A stretch of 48,867 nucleotides of DNA from Candidatus Liberimonas magnetica (GCA_020523885.1 JAJAPY010000024.1:1-48867), one strand, 5' to 3'; counted from the first letter of the stretch, positions 9,551-19,587 are shown. Notes: generated by a model not told the origin, from the sequence alone. Numbers and translations: made by a program.

Positions 9551-10432
9551 ATGAACACCTTTAAAACATTTATTTTAATGTTAGCTCTAACGGCCTTGTT
9601 GATGTTTATCGGATACAGCTTATCGGGCCAGAACGGGATGGTAACAGCGCTTATTTTCGCAGGGGTAATGAATATGGCATCTTACTGGTTCTCAGATAAG
9701 CTGGTCCTGGCCATGTACGGTGCAAAGGAAATAAAAGAAAATGAAATGCCGGAGATATATTCTATAGTACAAAGGCTTGTCATGAAATCCGGTATACCCA
9801 TGCCGAAGCTTTACATCATCAACAGCCCTGCCCCCAATGCCTTTGCCACAGGAAGAAACCCCGAGCATGCGGCTGTCGCAGTTACAAAAAGTATAGTAGA
9901 GCTCTTGAACGACGAAGAACTCGAAGGCGTAATAGCCCATGAGCTTTCGCATGTAAAGAACAGGGATATCCTTATAGCATCTATCGCCGCAACAGTTGCA
10001 GGTGCGATATTCATGCTTGCACGTATGGCGCAGTTCGCAGCCATGTTCGGCGGCTCAAGGGACAATGATAACAGGAACGGAGGAGCGCTTGGAGCGATCG
10101 TTATTGCGATAATCGCTCCTCTGGCCGCCATGGTGATACAGATGGCTATTTCCCGTTCCCGTGAATACGAAGCAGACGCCTCAGGCGCAAAACTCTGCGG
10201 TAAACCGCTCGCCCTGGCGAGCGCGCTAAAGAAACTGGTAGACAACGTAAAACACTCGCGGGCTGAAATAGGAAGCCCCACTACCGCACATATGTTCATA
10301 GTAAATCCCCTGAAAGGTAAATCATTGCTGACTCTCTTTTCTACTCATCCGTCCCTGGAAGACAGGGTTGACAGGCTTGAAAAGATGGCACAGGAAATGA
10401 GCAGCTATAAAGTCCCGAAAGTAATTTATTGA
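9551..10432 (+). CDS. htpX: Membrane zinc metalloprotease HtpX
   Basis: HtpX is an inner-membrane M48 peptidase that degrades misfolded membrane proteins. This 293-residue protein has two N-terminal membrane segments (about residues 6-25 and 31-50). The zinc motif is HELSH at residues 130-134 and the third zinc ligand lies in [16 protein letters not shown]. Two more hydrophobic segments lie between the two motifs. The C-terminal [19 protein letters not shown] is typical of the family. GGGAGG lies just upstream of the ATG. The preceding 70 bases include a small palindrome (accccTCTggggt) that may be part of the leader. No stress promoter was recognised. Confidence 0.96.
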   Translation: MNTFKTFILMLALTALLMFIGYSLSGQNGMVTALIFAGVMNMASYWFSDKLVLAMYGAKEIKENEMPEIYSIVQRLVMKSGIPMPKLYIINSPAPNAFATGRNPEHAAVAVTKSIVELLNDEELEGVIAHELSHVKNRDILIASIAATVAGAIFMLARMAQFAAMFGGSRDNDNRNGGALGAIVIAIIAPLAAMVIQMAISRSREYEADASGAKLCGKPLALASALKKLVDNVKHSRAEIGSPTTAHMFIVNPLKGKSLLTLFSTHPSLEDRVDRLEKMAQEMSSYKVPKVIY

Positions 10433-10508
10433 GATTGTTAAATAACCCCAATCTCTGATTACACTGATTTTCAAATGATTAGACAGATTAATACTTGCAG
10501 CATGATAT

Positions 10509-10534
10509 CCCCCGATACAAATCGGGGGTTTTCT
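10509..10534 (+). terminator. Rho-independent terminator after htpX
   Basis: An 8-bp perfect stem (cccccgat/atcggggg) with a 4-base loop is followed by TTTTCTCT. It lies 77 bases after the htpX stop and 34 bases before rlmN, so it separates the two transcription units. Confidence 0.85.
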
Positions 10535-10567
10535 CTATAGAGCGACAAAAGACTTTATTAAAATATT

Positions 10568-11602
10568 ATGATGAAAAAACATTTTCTTGATCTCAAACCT
10601 AAAGAAATAAAAGAATATATACAAAAGTGCGGCCACGGCTCCTACAGGCTGGCTCAGGTGCTTGAGTGGGCCTACAAGAAAAAAGTTGATGATTTTCATA
10701 GTTTTTCAAACCTTCCCAAGGACTTGAGGAATAGGCTTGACAGTGATTTTGCCTTGAGGGTATTCAAGATAAAAAATAAAAGCACTTCCGGGCTTGACGG
10801 TACGATAAGGTATAATTTTTTGACGCGGGACGGGAATACCGTGCCCGCTGTTTTATTGCCGCAGAGGGAAAGGAACGTGGTTTGCATCTCGACGCAGATC
10901 GGCTGCGTTATAGGGTGCAAGTTCTGTAATTCAGGAAAAAAAAGGTTCGTAAGGAACCTGACCCGGGGAGAGATATTAGAACAAGCGCTTGACGTCGAAA
11001 AAGACCTGTCCATAAAAACCGACGGCATTTTATTTATGGGTATGGGCGAGCCTCTGCTTAATTTTGACAATATTGTAAACGCCATAAAAACCATGACTGA
11101 CCCGGAACAGATGGGTATAGGAAGGCGGCATATAACGGTCTCTACAGTAGGGTTTATAGAAGAGATAAGGAAGTTAAGGCAGGAAAAGCTGGGTATCAGG
11201 CTTGCCGTATCCCTTCATGCCCCTGATGACGAGATTCGCGGCAGGTTTATCCCGGGGGTAGTGCCGTATTCTATAGAAGAAATATTAAAAGAAGGCATAG
11301 CGTATTCCCGCAGCAATAACTCCCGTTTAACCATAGAGTACGTGCTTATAGCTAACGAAAACGATACTTTACTTTCTGCAAAAAAAATTGTTAAATTAAT
11401 AAAAAAACATTCAGATAGAGATGATAAGATACAAATAAATCTGATACCTTATAATCAAACCGGCAAAGATAAATTATTGTGCCCGAGCAAAGAGAAGATA
11501 GAGAGTTTCAGAAGTTTCCTTATAAAGAGCAAGATCCTTGCCATAGTAAGAGAACCCAGAGGCCTTGACATCGGTTCTGCCTGCGGCCAATTGGGGGTAT
11601 AA
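10568..11602 (+). CDS. rlmN: Dual-specificity 23S rRNA/tRNA adenine C2-methyltransferase RlmN
   Basis: RlmN is a radical-SAM enzyme that methylates C2 of A2503 in 23S rRNA and of A37 in some tRNAs. At 344 residues it has the family length. The radical-SAM cysteines are C113, C117 and C120 in CVIGCKFCNSG. MGMGEPLLNFDN and the SVSLHAP-type segment (here LAVSLHAPDD) follow in the usual order. The second catalytic cysteine is C339 in the C-terminal GSACGQL. Two adjacent ATGs (10568 and 10571) are possible starts. The upstream terminator and 34-base gap suggest its own promoter. Confidence 0.96.
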   Translation: MMKKHFLDLKPKEIKEYIQKCGHGSYRLAQVLEWAYKKKVDDFHSFSNLPKDLRNRLDSDFALRVFKIKNKSTSGLDGTIRYNFLTRDGNTVPAVLLPQRERNVVCISTQIGCVIGCKFCNSGKKRFVRNLTRGEILEQALDVEKDLSIKTDGILFMGMGEPLLNFDNIVNAIKTMTDPEQMGIGRRHITVSTVGFIEEIRKLRQEKLGIRLAVSLHAPDDEIRGRFIPGVVPYSIEEILKEGIAYSRSNNSRLTIEYVLIANENDTLLSAKKIVKLIKKHSDRDDKIQINLIPYNQTGKDKLLCPSKEKIESFRSFLIKSKILAIVREPRGLDIGSACGQLGV

Positions 11603-11648
11603 ATTTTTACAAAGTTATTGTAGAATTTGCAATAAATAAGGAAGATTT

Positions 11649-12548
11649 ATGAAAAAGATAGGATTAGCATTAGGCGGGGGCGGAGCACGGGGGCTGGCGC
11701 ATATCGGGGTTCTGAAGGTTCTTGAAAACGCTAAAATCCCTATTCATTCCATTGCAGGGACATCTATGGGAGCTATACTCGGAGCATGTTATGCCGTTGA
11801 GCCTGATGCCTCCAAGCTTGAAAAACGCGTGAGGGATATACTTTCAGGCCCTTCCTTTACGAAACTGCAGATCGAGACCTTGAGGTCAGACTCAAAAGGA
11901 AAGCACAGTTTCATAGAAAGAGCAAAGTCACTTTTTATGAACGGGTATATACATTTAGTTGAAGAGACAAAACCTTCGTTCTTTACAATCGAAAGGCTTG
12001 AAGAAATAGTCTGCGGGCTTTTGCCTGATATAGATATATCCCGGACAAAAATACCTTTTGCCTGTGTGGTTACGGACCTTTCAAACGGGACAGCCAAAAC
12101 ATTTACCAAAGGCTCGCTAAGGGAGTGCGTAATAGCATCGTCTTCAATTGCCGGGGTTTTTCCTCCTGTAGTGATAGAAGGGGTCTACTATAATGACGGC
12201 GGCTATGCCGGCTCAGTGCCGGTAAATGCCGTGAAAGAACTGGGTGTTGATTATGTTATAGCCTGCGACGTAAAAAGTAAAGTGCTTAAATTTGACAAGT
12301 TTTCTAAAGCTAAAGACATTATTTCAAGGTCGGAATATATAACCGGTTCTATTTTAAACGAGTGTATAATTGCAGAAGCTGACCTGGTAATTTCTCCAGG
12401 TGTAAAACATATAAACTGGACAGGGTTCAATAAAATCGATTTTATGATAAAAAAAGGGGAACAGGCGGCATTGTTTAAAATAATAGAAATAAAGGCAGTT
12501 TTAGAGTATAAAAACATCATTGACCGTATAAAGAAGCTATTTTCGTAA
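11649..12548 (+). CDS. Patatin-like phospholipase (RssA/NTE family)
   Basis: The 299-residue protein starts with the anion-hole motif GLALGGGGARGLAHIGVL. The nucleophile elbow is GTSMG with Ser39, and the catalytic dyad Asp is Asp183 in YYNDGGYAGSVP. These are the complete active-site elements of bacterial patatin-like lipid acyl hydrolases. No signal peptide is visible, so it should act in the cytoplasm or at the inner face of the membrane. A GGAAG ribosome-binding site precedes the ATG. Substrate and physiological role cannot be read from the sequence. Confidence 0.92.
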   Translation: MKKIGLALGGGGARGLAHIGVLKVLENAKIPIHSIAGTSMGAILGACYAVEPDASKLEKRVRDILSGPSFTKLQIETLRSDSKGKHSFIERAKSLFMNGYIHLVEETKPSFFTIERLEEIVCGLLPDIDISRTKIPFACVVTDLSNGTAKTFTKGSLRECVIASSSIAGVFPPVVIEGVYYNDGGYAGSVPVNAVKELGVDYVIACDVKSKVLKFDKFSKAKDIISRSEYITGSILNECIIAEADLVISPGVKHINWTGFNKIDFMIKKGEQAALFKIIEIKAVLEYKNIIDRIKKLFS

Positions 12549-12581
12549 AATATTTAACGTCTCATCGAACCCCTCAAATTG

Positions 12582-14402
12582 ATGAACAGCAAAACCTTCG
12601 GCATCCTTCTTATTTTCTTGGCGGTCTTCTTTAACTTCTATTTCCGTTACCCGTTCCTGAACATTCCTCTTGAAAGAGACGAGGGCGAATATGCCTATAT
12701 CGCTGATGTGATCGAAGACGGCGGTCTGCCGTACCGTGATGCTTTTGACCAGAAGCCGCCCGGTATATTTTATTTATACTACCTTGTATTTTTGATATTC
12801 GGAAAAAAAGTAATAGCCTTACGGCTTTTTGCGGCTTTTTATAATTTAATATCTGTTTACTTCGTTTATAAAATAGGGAAGCTGCTAAAGGGCAAAGACC
12901 TCGGGTTTGTGGCAGCTTTGATATTTTCTTTGACCAGCTCGGAGAGGAGGCTGCTCGGTTTTAGCGCCAATACGGAAGTTTTTATGCTGGCGCCTATAAT
13001 CGCAGGGACTTATTTCGCTTTGGCCTATCTAGCATCAAAAAAAATGGCCGCTCTGATTATTTCCGGAGCCCTCTTCGGCGTTTCTGTAATGTTCAAACAG
13101 CCCGCATTCCTTAATTTTTTCTGCATGTTCTTTTTTATCGCGTATTACGGGATCAAAGAAAAGGAAAGTGTTACCCGGTATCTTAAGGCATGCCTTGCGA
13201 TGGCAGCAGCTTTTGCAGTGCCTATTTTGCTAAGCGCGCTGTATTTTGCCGGTTCAGGCGCATTTGACGATTTTAAATACCAGGTCTTATTGCATAACGT
13301 GGCTTATATAGGCTGGGCTATCCCGAAAGGTCATGGCATGAAAAATCTTTTAGACACTCTAAGTTTTCTTTCACAGAGTCAGGCTGTCTTATGGGCGCTT
13401 CTTTTTTTCGGGATGATAGTGATAATTTTTGAGCGCAGGGCAAAATATTTCGAATTTATCATCTTCTGGTTTTTGTTTTCTTTTCTTGCGGTAAGCCTTG
13501 GAAAAAGGTTTACTCTTCATTATTTTGAGCAGTTAATGCCTCCTTTGGCGCTTATTTCTGGTATGGGATTAATAGGCTTAACTACTTTTCTCAACAGGAA
13601 CAAAGTGCCAAAGCTCGGTTTTTCTGTTTTTATGGTGTTTCTATTGGTTCTCTTACTGCCTTATAAGGCCAATAGAGCATACTCCGATTACAGCAAGCAG
13701 GAACTTACGTCTGCTATCTACAGCGGTAACCCGTTTAACGAAGACGTGAAAGCAGCAGAATTCATAAAACAAAACTCCGATATTAAAGACAAAGTATTCG
13801 TAGCTGGTTCAGAGCCGCAGATTTTGTTCTACGCAGACCGAAAAAGCGCGTCCAGGTACATTTTCTTCTACCCTTTGACAGGCGGGTATGCTGATTCACT
13901 GGATAAACAAAAAGAAGTCATAGGGGAATTGAACAAAGAATTGCCCAGGTATATAGTTTATTCAAATTATCTGCTTTCGCTCGGGATAACGCCGAAATGC
14001 CCGAGATACATATTTGAAGAGCTTGATAAAATACTACAAAACTATACCCTGATTGCATTAGTAGACCCCAAACAACCTAGTATTGTATGTTCCGGCAAGG
14101 AACTTGAAAGGTTGTTTGAGGAAGAAAAGAATATGTTCTATAAAGAGCGGCTTTTTATTTACGAAAAGAAAATTAGCACTACTTCGTTAAGTCGAATATC
14201 ATACGACACTCTTTCTTCTTCGGTGTCTTTGCGAGGAGCGAAGCGACGTGGCAATCTCCAAAACGTCGAGATTGCTTCGCCTCTGGCTCGCAATGACAAA
14301 CCTCACTTAACGGTAGTGTTAGGGGGCACTGAAAAATACATTGCCCCCCAGGACCATTCGATTTTACTTATGGTGCTGAGTAAAGTCGAAGCATTACAGT
14401 GA
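12582..14402 (+). CDS. GT39-like membrane glycosyltransferase with repeat-derived C-terminus
   Basis: The protein has 10 or more hydrophobic segments and an N-terminal PLERDEGEYAYIADVI motif followed by DAFDQKPPGIFYLYYL. This is the acidic catalytic-loop pattern of ArnT/PMT-type (GT39) glycosyltransferases, which use polyprenyl-phosphate sugars at the inner membrane. I start it at ATG 12582 rather than the TTG just before. The natural protein probably ends near IYEKKIS (about 14172). The last 75 or so codons read through a MITE-like element (14173-14321) and beyond, giving low-complexity residues such as SLRGAKRRGNLQ. The native stop seems to have been removed by the insertion. The next gene is also a polytopic membrane protein. 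Confidence 0.8.
   Translation: MNSKTFGILLIFLAVFFNFYFRYPFLNIPLERDEGEYAYIADVIEDGGLPYRDAFDQKPPGIFYLYYLVFLIFGKKVIALRLFAAFYNLISVYFVYKIGKLLKGKDLGFVAALIFSLTSSERRLLGFSANTEVFMLAPIIAGTYFALAYLASKKMAALIISGALFGVSVMFKQPAFLNFFCMFFFIAYYGIKEKESVTRYLKACLAMAAAFAVPILLSALYFAGSGAFDDFKYQVLLHNVAYIGWAIPKGHGMKNLLDTLSFLSQSQAVLWALLFFGMIVIIFERRAKYFEFIIFWFLFSFLAVSLGKRFTLHYFEQLMPPLALISGMGLIGLTTFLNRNKVPKLGFSVFMVFLLVLLLPYKANRAYSDYSKQELTSAIYSGNPFNEDVKAAEFIKQNSDIKDKVFVAGSEPQILFYADRKSASRYIFFYPLTGGYADSLDKQKEVIGELNKELPRYIVYSNYLLSLGITPKCPRYIFEELDKILQNYTLIALVDPKQPSIVCSGKELERLFEEEKNMFYKERLFIYEKKISTTSLSRISYDTLSSSVSLRGAKRRGNLQNVEIASPLARNDKPHLTVVLGGTEKYIAPQDHSILLMVLSKVEALQ
14173..14321. mobile_element. MITE-like element with terminal inverted repeats
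   Basis: The left end ttagcactacttcgttaag is matched in inverted, imperfect form at 14306-14321 (cttaacggtagtgtta). The inverted match is near perfect against the copy at window positions 35-52. The interior is an imperfect long palindrome: a tttgcgaggagcgaagc segment pairs with gcttcgcctctggctcgcaa. It carries no gene and is inserted in the 3' end of the GT39 gene, extending its reading frame. It is a non-autonomous element; no matching transposase was found here. Confidence 0.75.
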
Positions 14403-14451
14403 TTACCTTGCAGATTCCAATGATTAAATCAACGTAACCACAAATTAGAAG

Positions 14452-16692
14452 ATGAAAATAACACTTTTCTTATTGGTTGTTGCGATCTATGTTATTTCAA
14501 GCCCGCCGGCCCTGATGACAGGCGACGGGGGGGAGTTCATAACAAGCGCGTGCACCTTGGGCATATCCCACCCGCCGGGTTTTCCGCTTTATTGTTTGTT
14601 AGGTAAATTGTTCAGCCTTATCCCGGCCTCAAATTCAGCCTGGCGCATCACTTTCAGTTCAGTAATATTTTCCGCACTGAATTCTGTCCTTTTGTTCATC
14701 CTGGTATTTAAACTTACGAAGAATACCTGGGTGTCATTTTTTGGCGGGATTATTTATGCGGTAAATGCTACAGTGTGGTCTCAGGCTCTGGTAGCAAAAG
14801 TCTACCCGTTAAACGCTTTCATGATAATAGCGTGCCTGATATTCCTGCTAAAATGGCAAAGGGACGGCGATAACAGGTATTTTTACCTGTTCGGGCTCTT
14901 GTTCGGCATTTCTCTTGCCAACCACTACCCGTTAATGGCCGTTGCCTCACCTGCCTACCTTGTCTTAATACTGTTAAACTATAGGTCATTGACTTTAAAG
15001 GATATGGCCATTTCAACAGGTTTTTTTATATCCGGGCTTTTTATTTATGCTTACCTGCCTATACGCTCAGCCATGAGCCCGCCGAATAACTGGGGAAACC
15101 CGCACAATCTAAGTAATTTTTTAAGCCACGTCATAAGAAAACAGTATAAGGTGCTTGAACTGGGCCAGGCTGTCGCTTTTAATGAAAAAGCCAAATTCAT
15201 CGCGAATTATTTTTATGAGTTATACAGGCAATTCAATTTATTTATTATACCTGCCGTGATCGGACTTTGGGTTTCATTTAAAAATGATAAAAGATCGTTC
15301 CTGTCTTTTGTTCTGTTGTTTTTAACTAACAGCATTATGCTTACATACGTTCTGCAGTTTAGTTTTAATCCTGAAAGATTAACGATAGTAAAGGTTTACT
15401 ACATACCTTCTTATATAGCATTTGTTGTTTTTTTAAGCATCGGTTTAAACTATATTTATGGCTTGTTTTCGAGCAAGCTATCAAGAATACTTATAACAGT
15501 ACTTGTGCTGTGTGCAGTTATTTACGATTTTTCATTCAGCTGCCAGTACAACCACAACAGGAACAATTTTGTAGCGTATGATTACGGGAAAAACATACTT
15601 TCATTTTTGAAAAAGGGTTCTACTCTTTTTATAGCAAAAGCCGGGGACGAGTCCCTGTTTTCAGCCCTTTACATGCAAAAAGTAATGAGAAAAAGGCAGG
15701 ACTTGAATATCATCGACTGCTGGGGCAATGTCTTTGTGAATGTTTACGGCGATGATTTTCCTTTTATGCCGGACAAGGAAGAATGGCAGGAGCGAAGGAA
15801 TGCCGTTGAAGGAAACATCATTAAAAATACAGTGGACCCGGTTTACTATCTGACTTTTGAGCCGGACTGTGTCGCTCAATCGTTGAATTTAAAAAGGAAC
15901 GGCCTTATATATCAAGTCGCTAAGGCCGGCCAAAACAGCAAGAACCCTGCAGAAAATACAGCTATATGGAAGCTCTATAATTATAGAGGAATGCAATACA
16001 GGACGTTCGCTGATTATCAGGAAAGAGAAATAGCCGGATTCTACTATTACATGATGGCTGACGACATTCAAACTAAAAGCACGGGCCAGAGCGATATAAC
16101 TTTAGAAAAAGCTTTCAACGTATCTTCTGATGTCAGCTGGATCAGGAATAATATAGGTTTAGAATATTACAGGAAAGGTTATTATCAAAATGCAATGGAA
16201 AAATATACAGCTTTATTAAAAGACTACAGGGATAACAGCATAGGCTGGTTTAACCTGGGTTTGGTGTATAAGAACATGAATCTGCCGGATAAAGCTCTTG
16301 AATGTTTTGAAAATAGCGTTAAATATGCCCCGCAGGACCTGGACGGTTATAAAGAGCTGGCTGACGTCTTTTACCTGCTCGGCAAATTAGATAGAGTCGA
16401 AAGAATATTCAGCACCGTATTAAAGAACAATGAGAAGTATGCAAATATGTATTATTCTTCGGGTACTGAGCTTTATAAAAAGGGTGAGTTTATAAAAGCT
16501 ATAGATGAATGGAAAAAAGCGGCCCTTATCAAACCCGATTACGCCATAATACATTATAACCTTGGAGTTGCTTACCTTGACCTGAAAGATTTCGATAAAG
16601 CCAGGGCATCCCTTAACAAATTCCTTTCTTTGGAGCCAAACAGTAATTTAAACAAAAACGTAAGAACTGCCCTTAAAAATATCGCCAATTAA
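14452..16692 (+). CDS. DUF2723-family membrane protein with C-terminal TPR repeats
   Basis: The N-terminal 400 or so residues are polytopic and begin with PPALMTGDGGEFITSA followed by LGISHPPGFPLYCLLGKL. This is the DUF2723 signature, a group related to protein O-mannosyltransferases. The soluble C-terminal part (about 560-746) contains tetratricopeptide repeats, for example IGWFNLGLVYKNMNLPDKAL and IHYNLGVAYLDLKDFDKARA. The design suggests a membrane glycosyltransferase with a protein-interaction arm in the periplasm. The substrate is unknown. It follows the GT39-like gene by 49 bases, so the two may act in the same surface-glycan process. Confidence 0.85.
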   Translation: MKITLFLLVVAIYVISSPPALMTGDGGEFITSACTLGISHPPGFPLYCLLGKLFSLIPASNSAWRITFSSVIFSALNSVLLFILVFKLTKNTWVSFFGGIIYAVNATVWSQALVAKVYPLNAFMIIACLIFLLKWQRDGDNRYFYLFGLLFGISLANHYPLMAVASPAYLVLILLNYRSLTLKDMAISTGFFISGLFIYAYLPIRSAMSPPNNWGNPHNLSNFLSHVIRKQYKVLELGQAVAFNEKAKFIANYFYELYRQFNLFIIPAVIGLWVSFKNDKRSFLSFVLLFLTNSIMLTYVLQFSFNPERLTIVKVYYIPSYIAFVVFLSIGLNYIYGLFSSKLSRILITVLVLCAVIYDFSFSCQYNHNRNNFVAYDYGKNILSFLKKGSTLFIAKAGDESLFSALYMQKVMRKRQDLNIIDCWGNVFVNVYGDDFPFMPDKEEWQERRNAVEGNIIKNTVDPVYYLTFEPDCVAQSLNLKRNGLIYQVAKAGQNSKNPAENTAIWKLYNYRGMQYRTFADYQEREIAGFYYYMMADDIQTKSTGQSDITLEKAFNVSSDVSWIRNNIGLEYYRKGYYQNAMEKYTALLKDYRDNSIGWFNLGLVYKNMNLPDKALECFENSVKYAPQDLDGYKELADVFYLLGKLDRVERIFSTVLKNNEKYANMYYSSGTELYKKGEFIKAIDEWKKAALIKPDYAIIHYNLGVAYLDLKDFDKARASLNKFLSLEPNSNLNKNVRTALKNIAN

Positions 16693-16696
16693 GTTT

Positions 16697-18163
16697 TTAC
16701 TGGTTCCAGAAGGTTATATAGATCGAAGTCCCGTTCCTAATTATGTCAAAAACCAAACCGTCATTAATATTCAATGTACTTGTAATTTTTCTCAGGTCTT
16801 CAACACTTTGTATCGCTTCCCTGTTAATTCCTTTTAACACATCCCCTTCCTTTAAGCCAAAATCATGTTTTTGTTTTTCATAATTTATTTCAGTTATTAC
16901 AACGCCTTTTTCATCCTGGCTGATATCGTATTTTTTAGACAATTCAGTACCGATATCCTGAAAGGTCATATTTTCCCATACGAAAGCTTCGTTTTTGCCT
17001 GCGGGTTCTTCTTTTTCTGTTAATGCCGCATTTTCCGGCATCTCTGTGATTTTAAAATCAAGGGATATTTTCTTTTTATTCCTTAAAAGAACGACATTAA
17101 CACTCTGTCCGGGTTTGATATTCCTGACGATACTTTGTAACAGCACGACATTTCCGATTTTATACCTGTTAAATTCTAAAATAATATCGCCGCGCTTGAT
17201 CCCCGCTTTTTCAGCTCCTGCACCGGTGAAAACCTTGTTTACCAAGACCCCTGATTTTTCCGGAAGCCCGAATTGTTTTGCTATGGCATCATCTACATTC
17301 TTTATTTCAACCCCGAGCCAGCTTCGTGTAACTCTGCCTTTTTCTATGAGCTGGGTAAGGATCTCTTTTGCTTTGTTTATCGGGACGGCAAACCCCACGC
17401 CGGAAAAAACGCCTGTAGGCGCATAGATGGCAACGTTTATGCCGACAAGCTCGCCTCTTAAGTTTACAAGCGGGCCTCCGGAATTCCCGCGGTTGATAGC
17501 TGCATCTGTTTGTATAAGGTTTTCATATCTAATCCCTTCAATATCCAAAGATTGTCTTTTTGCGCTTACGATACCTGCGGTTACGGTCTGCTCCAGGCCG
17601 AAAGGCGAGCCTATGGCTATTACCCAATTGCCTACAGCGAGCTTATCCGAATCTCCGAGTTTTGCAGAAATGAATTTATGGTTTGATTTTATTTTAATTA
17701 TTGCCAGATCGGTAAGAGGATCTTTCCCGATAACCTTTGCATCGTAGGTTGTGTCGGTGCAACAAAAATGTACGCTTATATCATCCGCATTAGCGATTAC
17801 ATGATAGTTTGTAAGTATATAACCTTCAGGGTCTATCACTACACCGCTTCCTCCTGCCTCTAACTTTCTTTCAAGATAACGTTTTTTATGCCTAGACCTG
17901 CCTTGCTGCCGGTCCTGGAACTGCTCAAAGAAAAACTCAAACGGGTCTCCGAAATAAAATTCATTTTCCGGTATTTTGACTACCTTTTTTGTAGTCACGC
18001 TTACCGTAATAGGCTTGTACTCATCTGCTATGGATGAAAAAACATCCTGAAATGCCGTTGCTGTTTCAAAGGATTTCGGGTCTTGGGTGTAGGCTCTGAT
18101 GGGGGAGCCGTTTAACAAGAAAATGGTACAAATAATAAGCCGAAAAGGTTTTAACAAATACAT
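16697..18163 (-). CDS. Periplasmic serine protease/chaperone, HtrA/DegP family
   Basis: The 488-residue precursor has a signal peptide (about residues 1-24). The trypsin-like domain has the full triad: His121 in TNYHVIAN, Asp152 in TDLAIIKI and Ser228 in NRGNSGGPLV. Two PDZ domains follow (about 280-370 and 405-485), as in DegP. Family members degrade misfolded envelope proteins. The gene is on the opposite strand to the DUF2723 gene and their 3' ends are 4 bases apart. It has no close operon partner. Whether it corresponds to DegP or DegQ cannot be told. Confidence 0.95.
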   Translation of the reverse strand: MYLLKPFRLIICTIFLLNGSPIRAYTQDPKSFETATAFQDVFSSIADEYKPITVSVTTKKVVKIPENEFYFGDPFEFFFEQFQDRQQGRSRHKKRYLERKLEAGGSGVVIDPEGYILTNYHVIANADDISVHFCCTDTTYDAKVIGKDPLTDLAIIKIKSNHKFISAKLGDSDKLAVGNWVIAIGSPFGLEQTVTAGIVSAKRQSLDIEGIRYENLIQTDAAINRGNSGGPLVNLRGELVGINVAIYAPTGVFSGVGFAVPINKAKEILTQLIEKGRVTRSWLGVEIKNVDDAIAKQFGLPEKSGVLVNKVFTGAGAEKAGIKRGDIILEFNRYKIGNVVLLQSIVRNIKPGQSVNVVLLRNKKKISLDFKITEMPENAALTEKEEPAGKNEAFVWENMTFQDIGTELSKKYDISQDEKGVVITEINYEKQKHDFGLKEGDVLKGINREAIQSVEDLRKITSTLNINDGLVFDIIRNGTSIYITFWNQ

Positions 18164-18486
18164 TTTATTGCCTCCGATAATCTTGTCTTTGGTTATAAAA
18201 TATATAAAATTTAATCTTTAATTACAACCCCATTTTATCCAGAAACACTATCTTTTAGCTACTTGTGGGAACTAATAAAAATGCCTTATCCTTTGATAAG
18301 GGAGTTGCCATGCCCGCAATTTGTAAGCGGGCATCTAGTGGTGTTGCTAAATATTTTCTTCAATCATTAAGGCAGAAAGCGGTAAATTATTGATTAAAAT
18401 AGGAATATTATATATAATACCACATGCAAGATTAAAATGTTCTTTAATTTTCCAATTTACATTTTGATATTTGCAGTGTTCTTTGT
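18164..18486. other. Intergenic region between htrA and tRNA-Arg with a REP-like hairpin
   Basis: This 323-base gap carries no convincing gene. It contains the htrA upstream region and two hairpins. The stronger, at 18310-18334, pairs atgcccgc with gcgggcat around a 9-base loop and resembles the CCCGC...GCGGG hairpin found inside the type IIG gene at 45459-45483. Neither is followed by a T-run, so they are repeats rather than terminators. The tRNA-Arg promoter should lie near 18430-18480 but no clear boxes were found. Confidence 0.55.
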
Positions 18487-18560
18487 GTCTCCGTAGCTCA
18501 ACTGGATAGAGCATCTGCCTTCTAAGCAGAGGGTTACGTGTTCGAGTCACGTCGGAGACG
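18487..18560 (+). tRNA. tRNA-Arg (anticodon TCT)
   Basis: The 7-bp acceptor stem pairs gtctccg with cggagac and is followed by discriminator G. The D-arm, a tctgc/gcaga anticodon stem with loop CTTCTAA (anticodon TCT at 18521-18523) and a TTCGAGT T-loop are all present. CCA is not encoded. Confidence 0.96.
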
Positions 18561-18591
18561 CTATGAGAGTGTCAAAAAAAGGAAATGTGTA

Positions 18592-19587
18592 ATGATAAGA
18601 GCGGTTTATTTAAAAAACGGCGATTCTTCCTCCGCTACGGATGTCGCAAAGATAAAAGATATTATTGAATCTAAACCAAACCTGATTTGGATAGATATTA
18701 TCATTGAAAATAACGATTTTAGTTCGGAAGAACTTTCCCTGCTTACGGACGTTTTCAAGTTTCACGAGCTCTCTATTGAAGACTGCCTTATACCTCAATA
18801 CCATCCAAAAATTGAAGAATTTGAAAACTATGCCTTTGTGGCATTGCATGGAATAAAGACAAGGGTAAAAGATTTTTCTGATTTTGAGGAGACGATATAT
18901 GAACTTGATATCTTTATAGGGAAAACATATATTGTAACGGTCCATACAAGCGAAGTTCTGCATATAGAAAGCCTCTATCAAAAAGCAAAATTGAAACCGT
19001 TGGTTGAGCTAAAAAACCTGGAAAACTTGCTTTACAGCATATTTCAAAAGATAGTGGCAAGTTATGAATTTAACATACAGAAGATAAGCGAAACAGTAGA
19101 TATGATTGAAGACAAAGTCCTTGAAAATCCTTCCCAAGAGCTTATATCGAATATACTTGATTTAAAGAAAGAACTTTTAAACCTTAGGAAAATAGGCGAA
19201 GCTCAAAGGAATGTTTATGGATTCTTTACAAGGGAAATAAATCCTTTTATATCAAAGAAATCAATTGCTTATTTCAGGGAAATATTGTTTCAGTTTGAAA
19301 GGCTGAGCCAGACAATTGCGTCATATAACCAAATAATAAGCAGCATTTTGGAAGTTTATGTTTCTTCAGTTACGCTTAAATTGAATGAAGTCATAAAGTT
19401 TTTAACTGTCATTGCAACAATATTTTTGCCGGCCTTGCTTATTACGAGTTATTATGGTATGAATGTAGTCCCGTTCCCTGAACATAAATTGTTCGGTGAT
19501 GATTTAGTATGGTATTTTGCTTTTTCCCTGATACTTGTATCGACATTACTGATTTATATTTATTTAAAAAGAAAAAAATGGCTTTAG
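18592..19587 (+). CDS. corA: CorA-family divalent metal (Mg2+) channel
   Basis: CorA is a homopentameric magnesium/cobalt channel of the inner membrane. This 331-residue protein has a long soluble cytoplasmic part and two C-terminal membrane segments. The signature YGMN follows TM1 (ITSYYGMNVVPFPEH), and a basic tail KRKKWL ends the protein. I choose ATG 18592 (MIRAVYLK) because AAGGA lies 8 bases upstream and upstream codons run back into tRNA-Arg. It lies between two tRNA genes on the same strand. It is chromosomal and unrelated to the element downstream. Confidence 0.93.
   Translation: MIRAVYLKNGDSSSATDVAKIKDIIESKPNLIWIDIIIENNDFSSEELSLLTDVFKFHELSIEDCLIPQYHPKIEEFENYAFVALHGIKTRVKDFSDFEETIYELDIFIGKTYIVTVHTSEVLHIESLYQKAKLKPLVELKNLENLLYSIFQKIVASYEFNIQKISETVDMIEDKVLENPSQELISNILDLKKELLNLRKIGEAQRNVYGFFTREINPFISKKSIAYFREILFQFERLSQTIASYNQIISSILEVYVSSVTLKLNEVIKFLTVIATIFLPALLITSYYGMNVVPFPEHKLFGDDLVWYFAFSLILVSTLLIYIYLKRKKWL

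Noticed and set aside
14322-14402. Native C-terminus of the GT39-like protein
   Set aside because: The codons follow the MITE-like insert and have no protein-like pattern; they are read-through.
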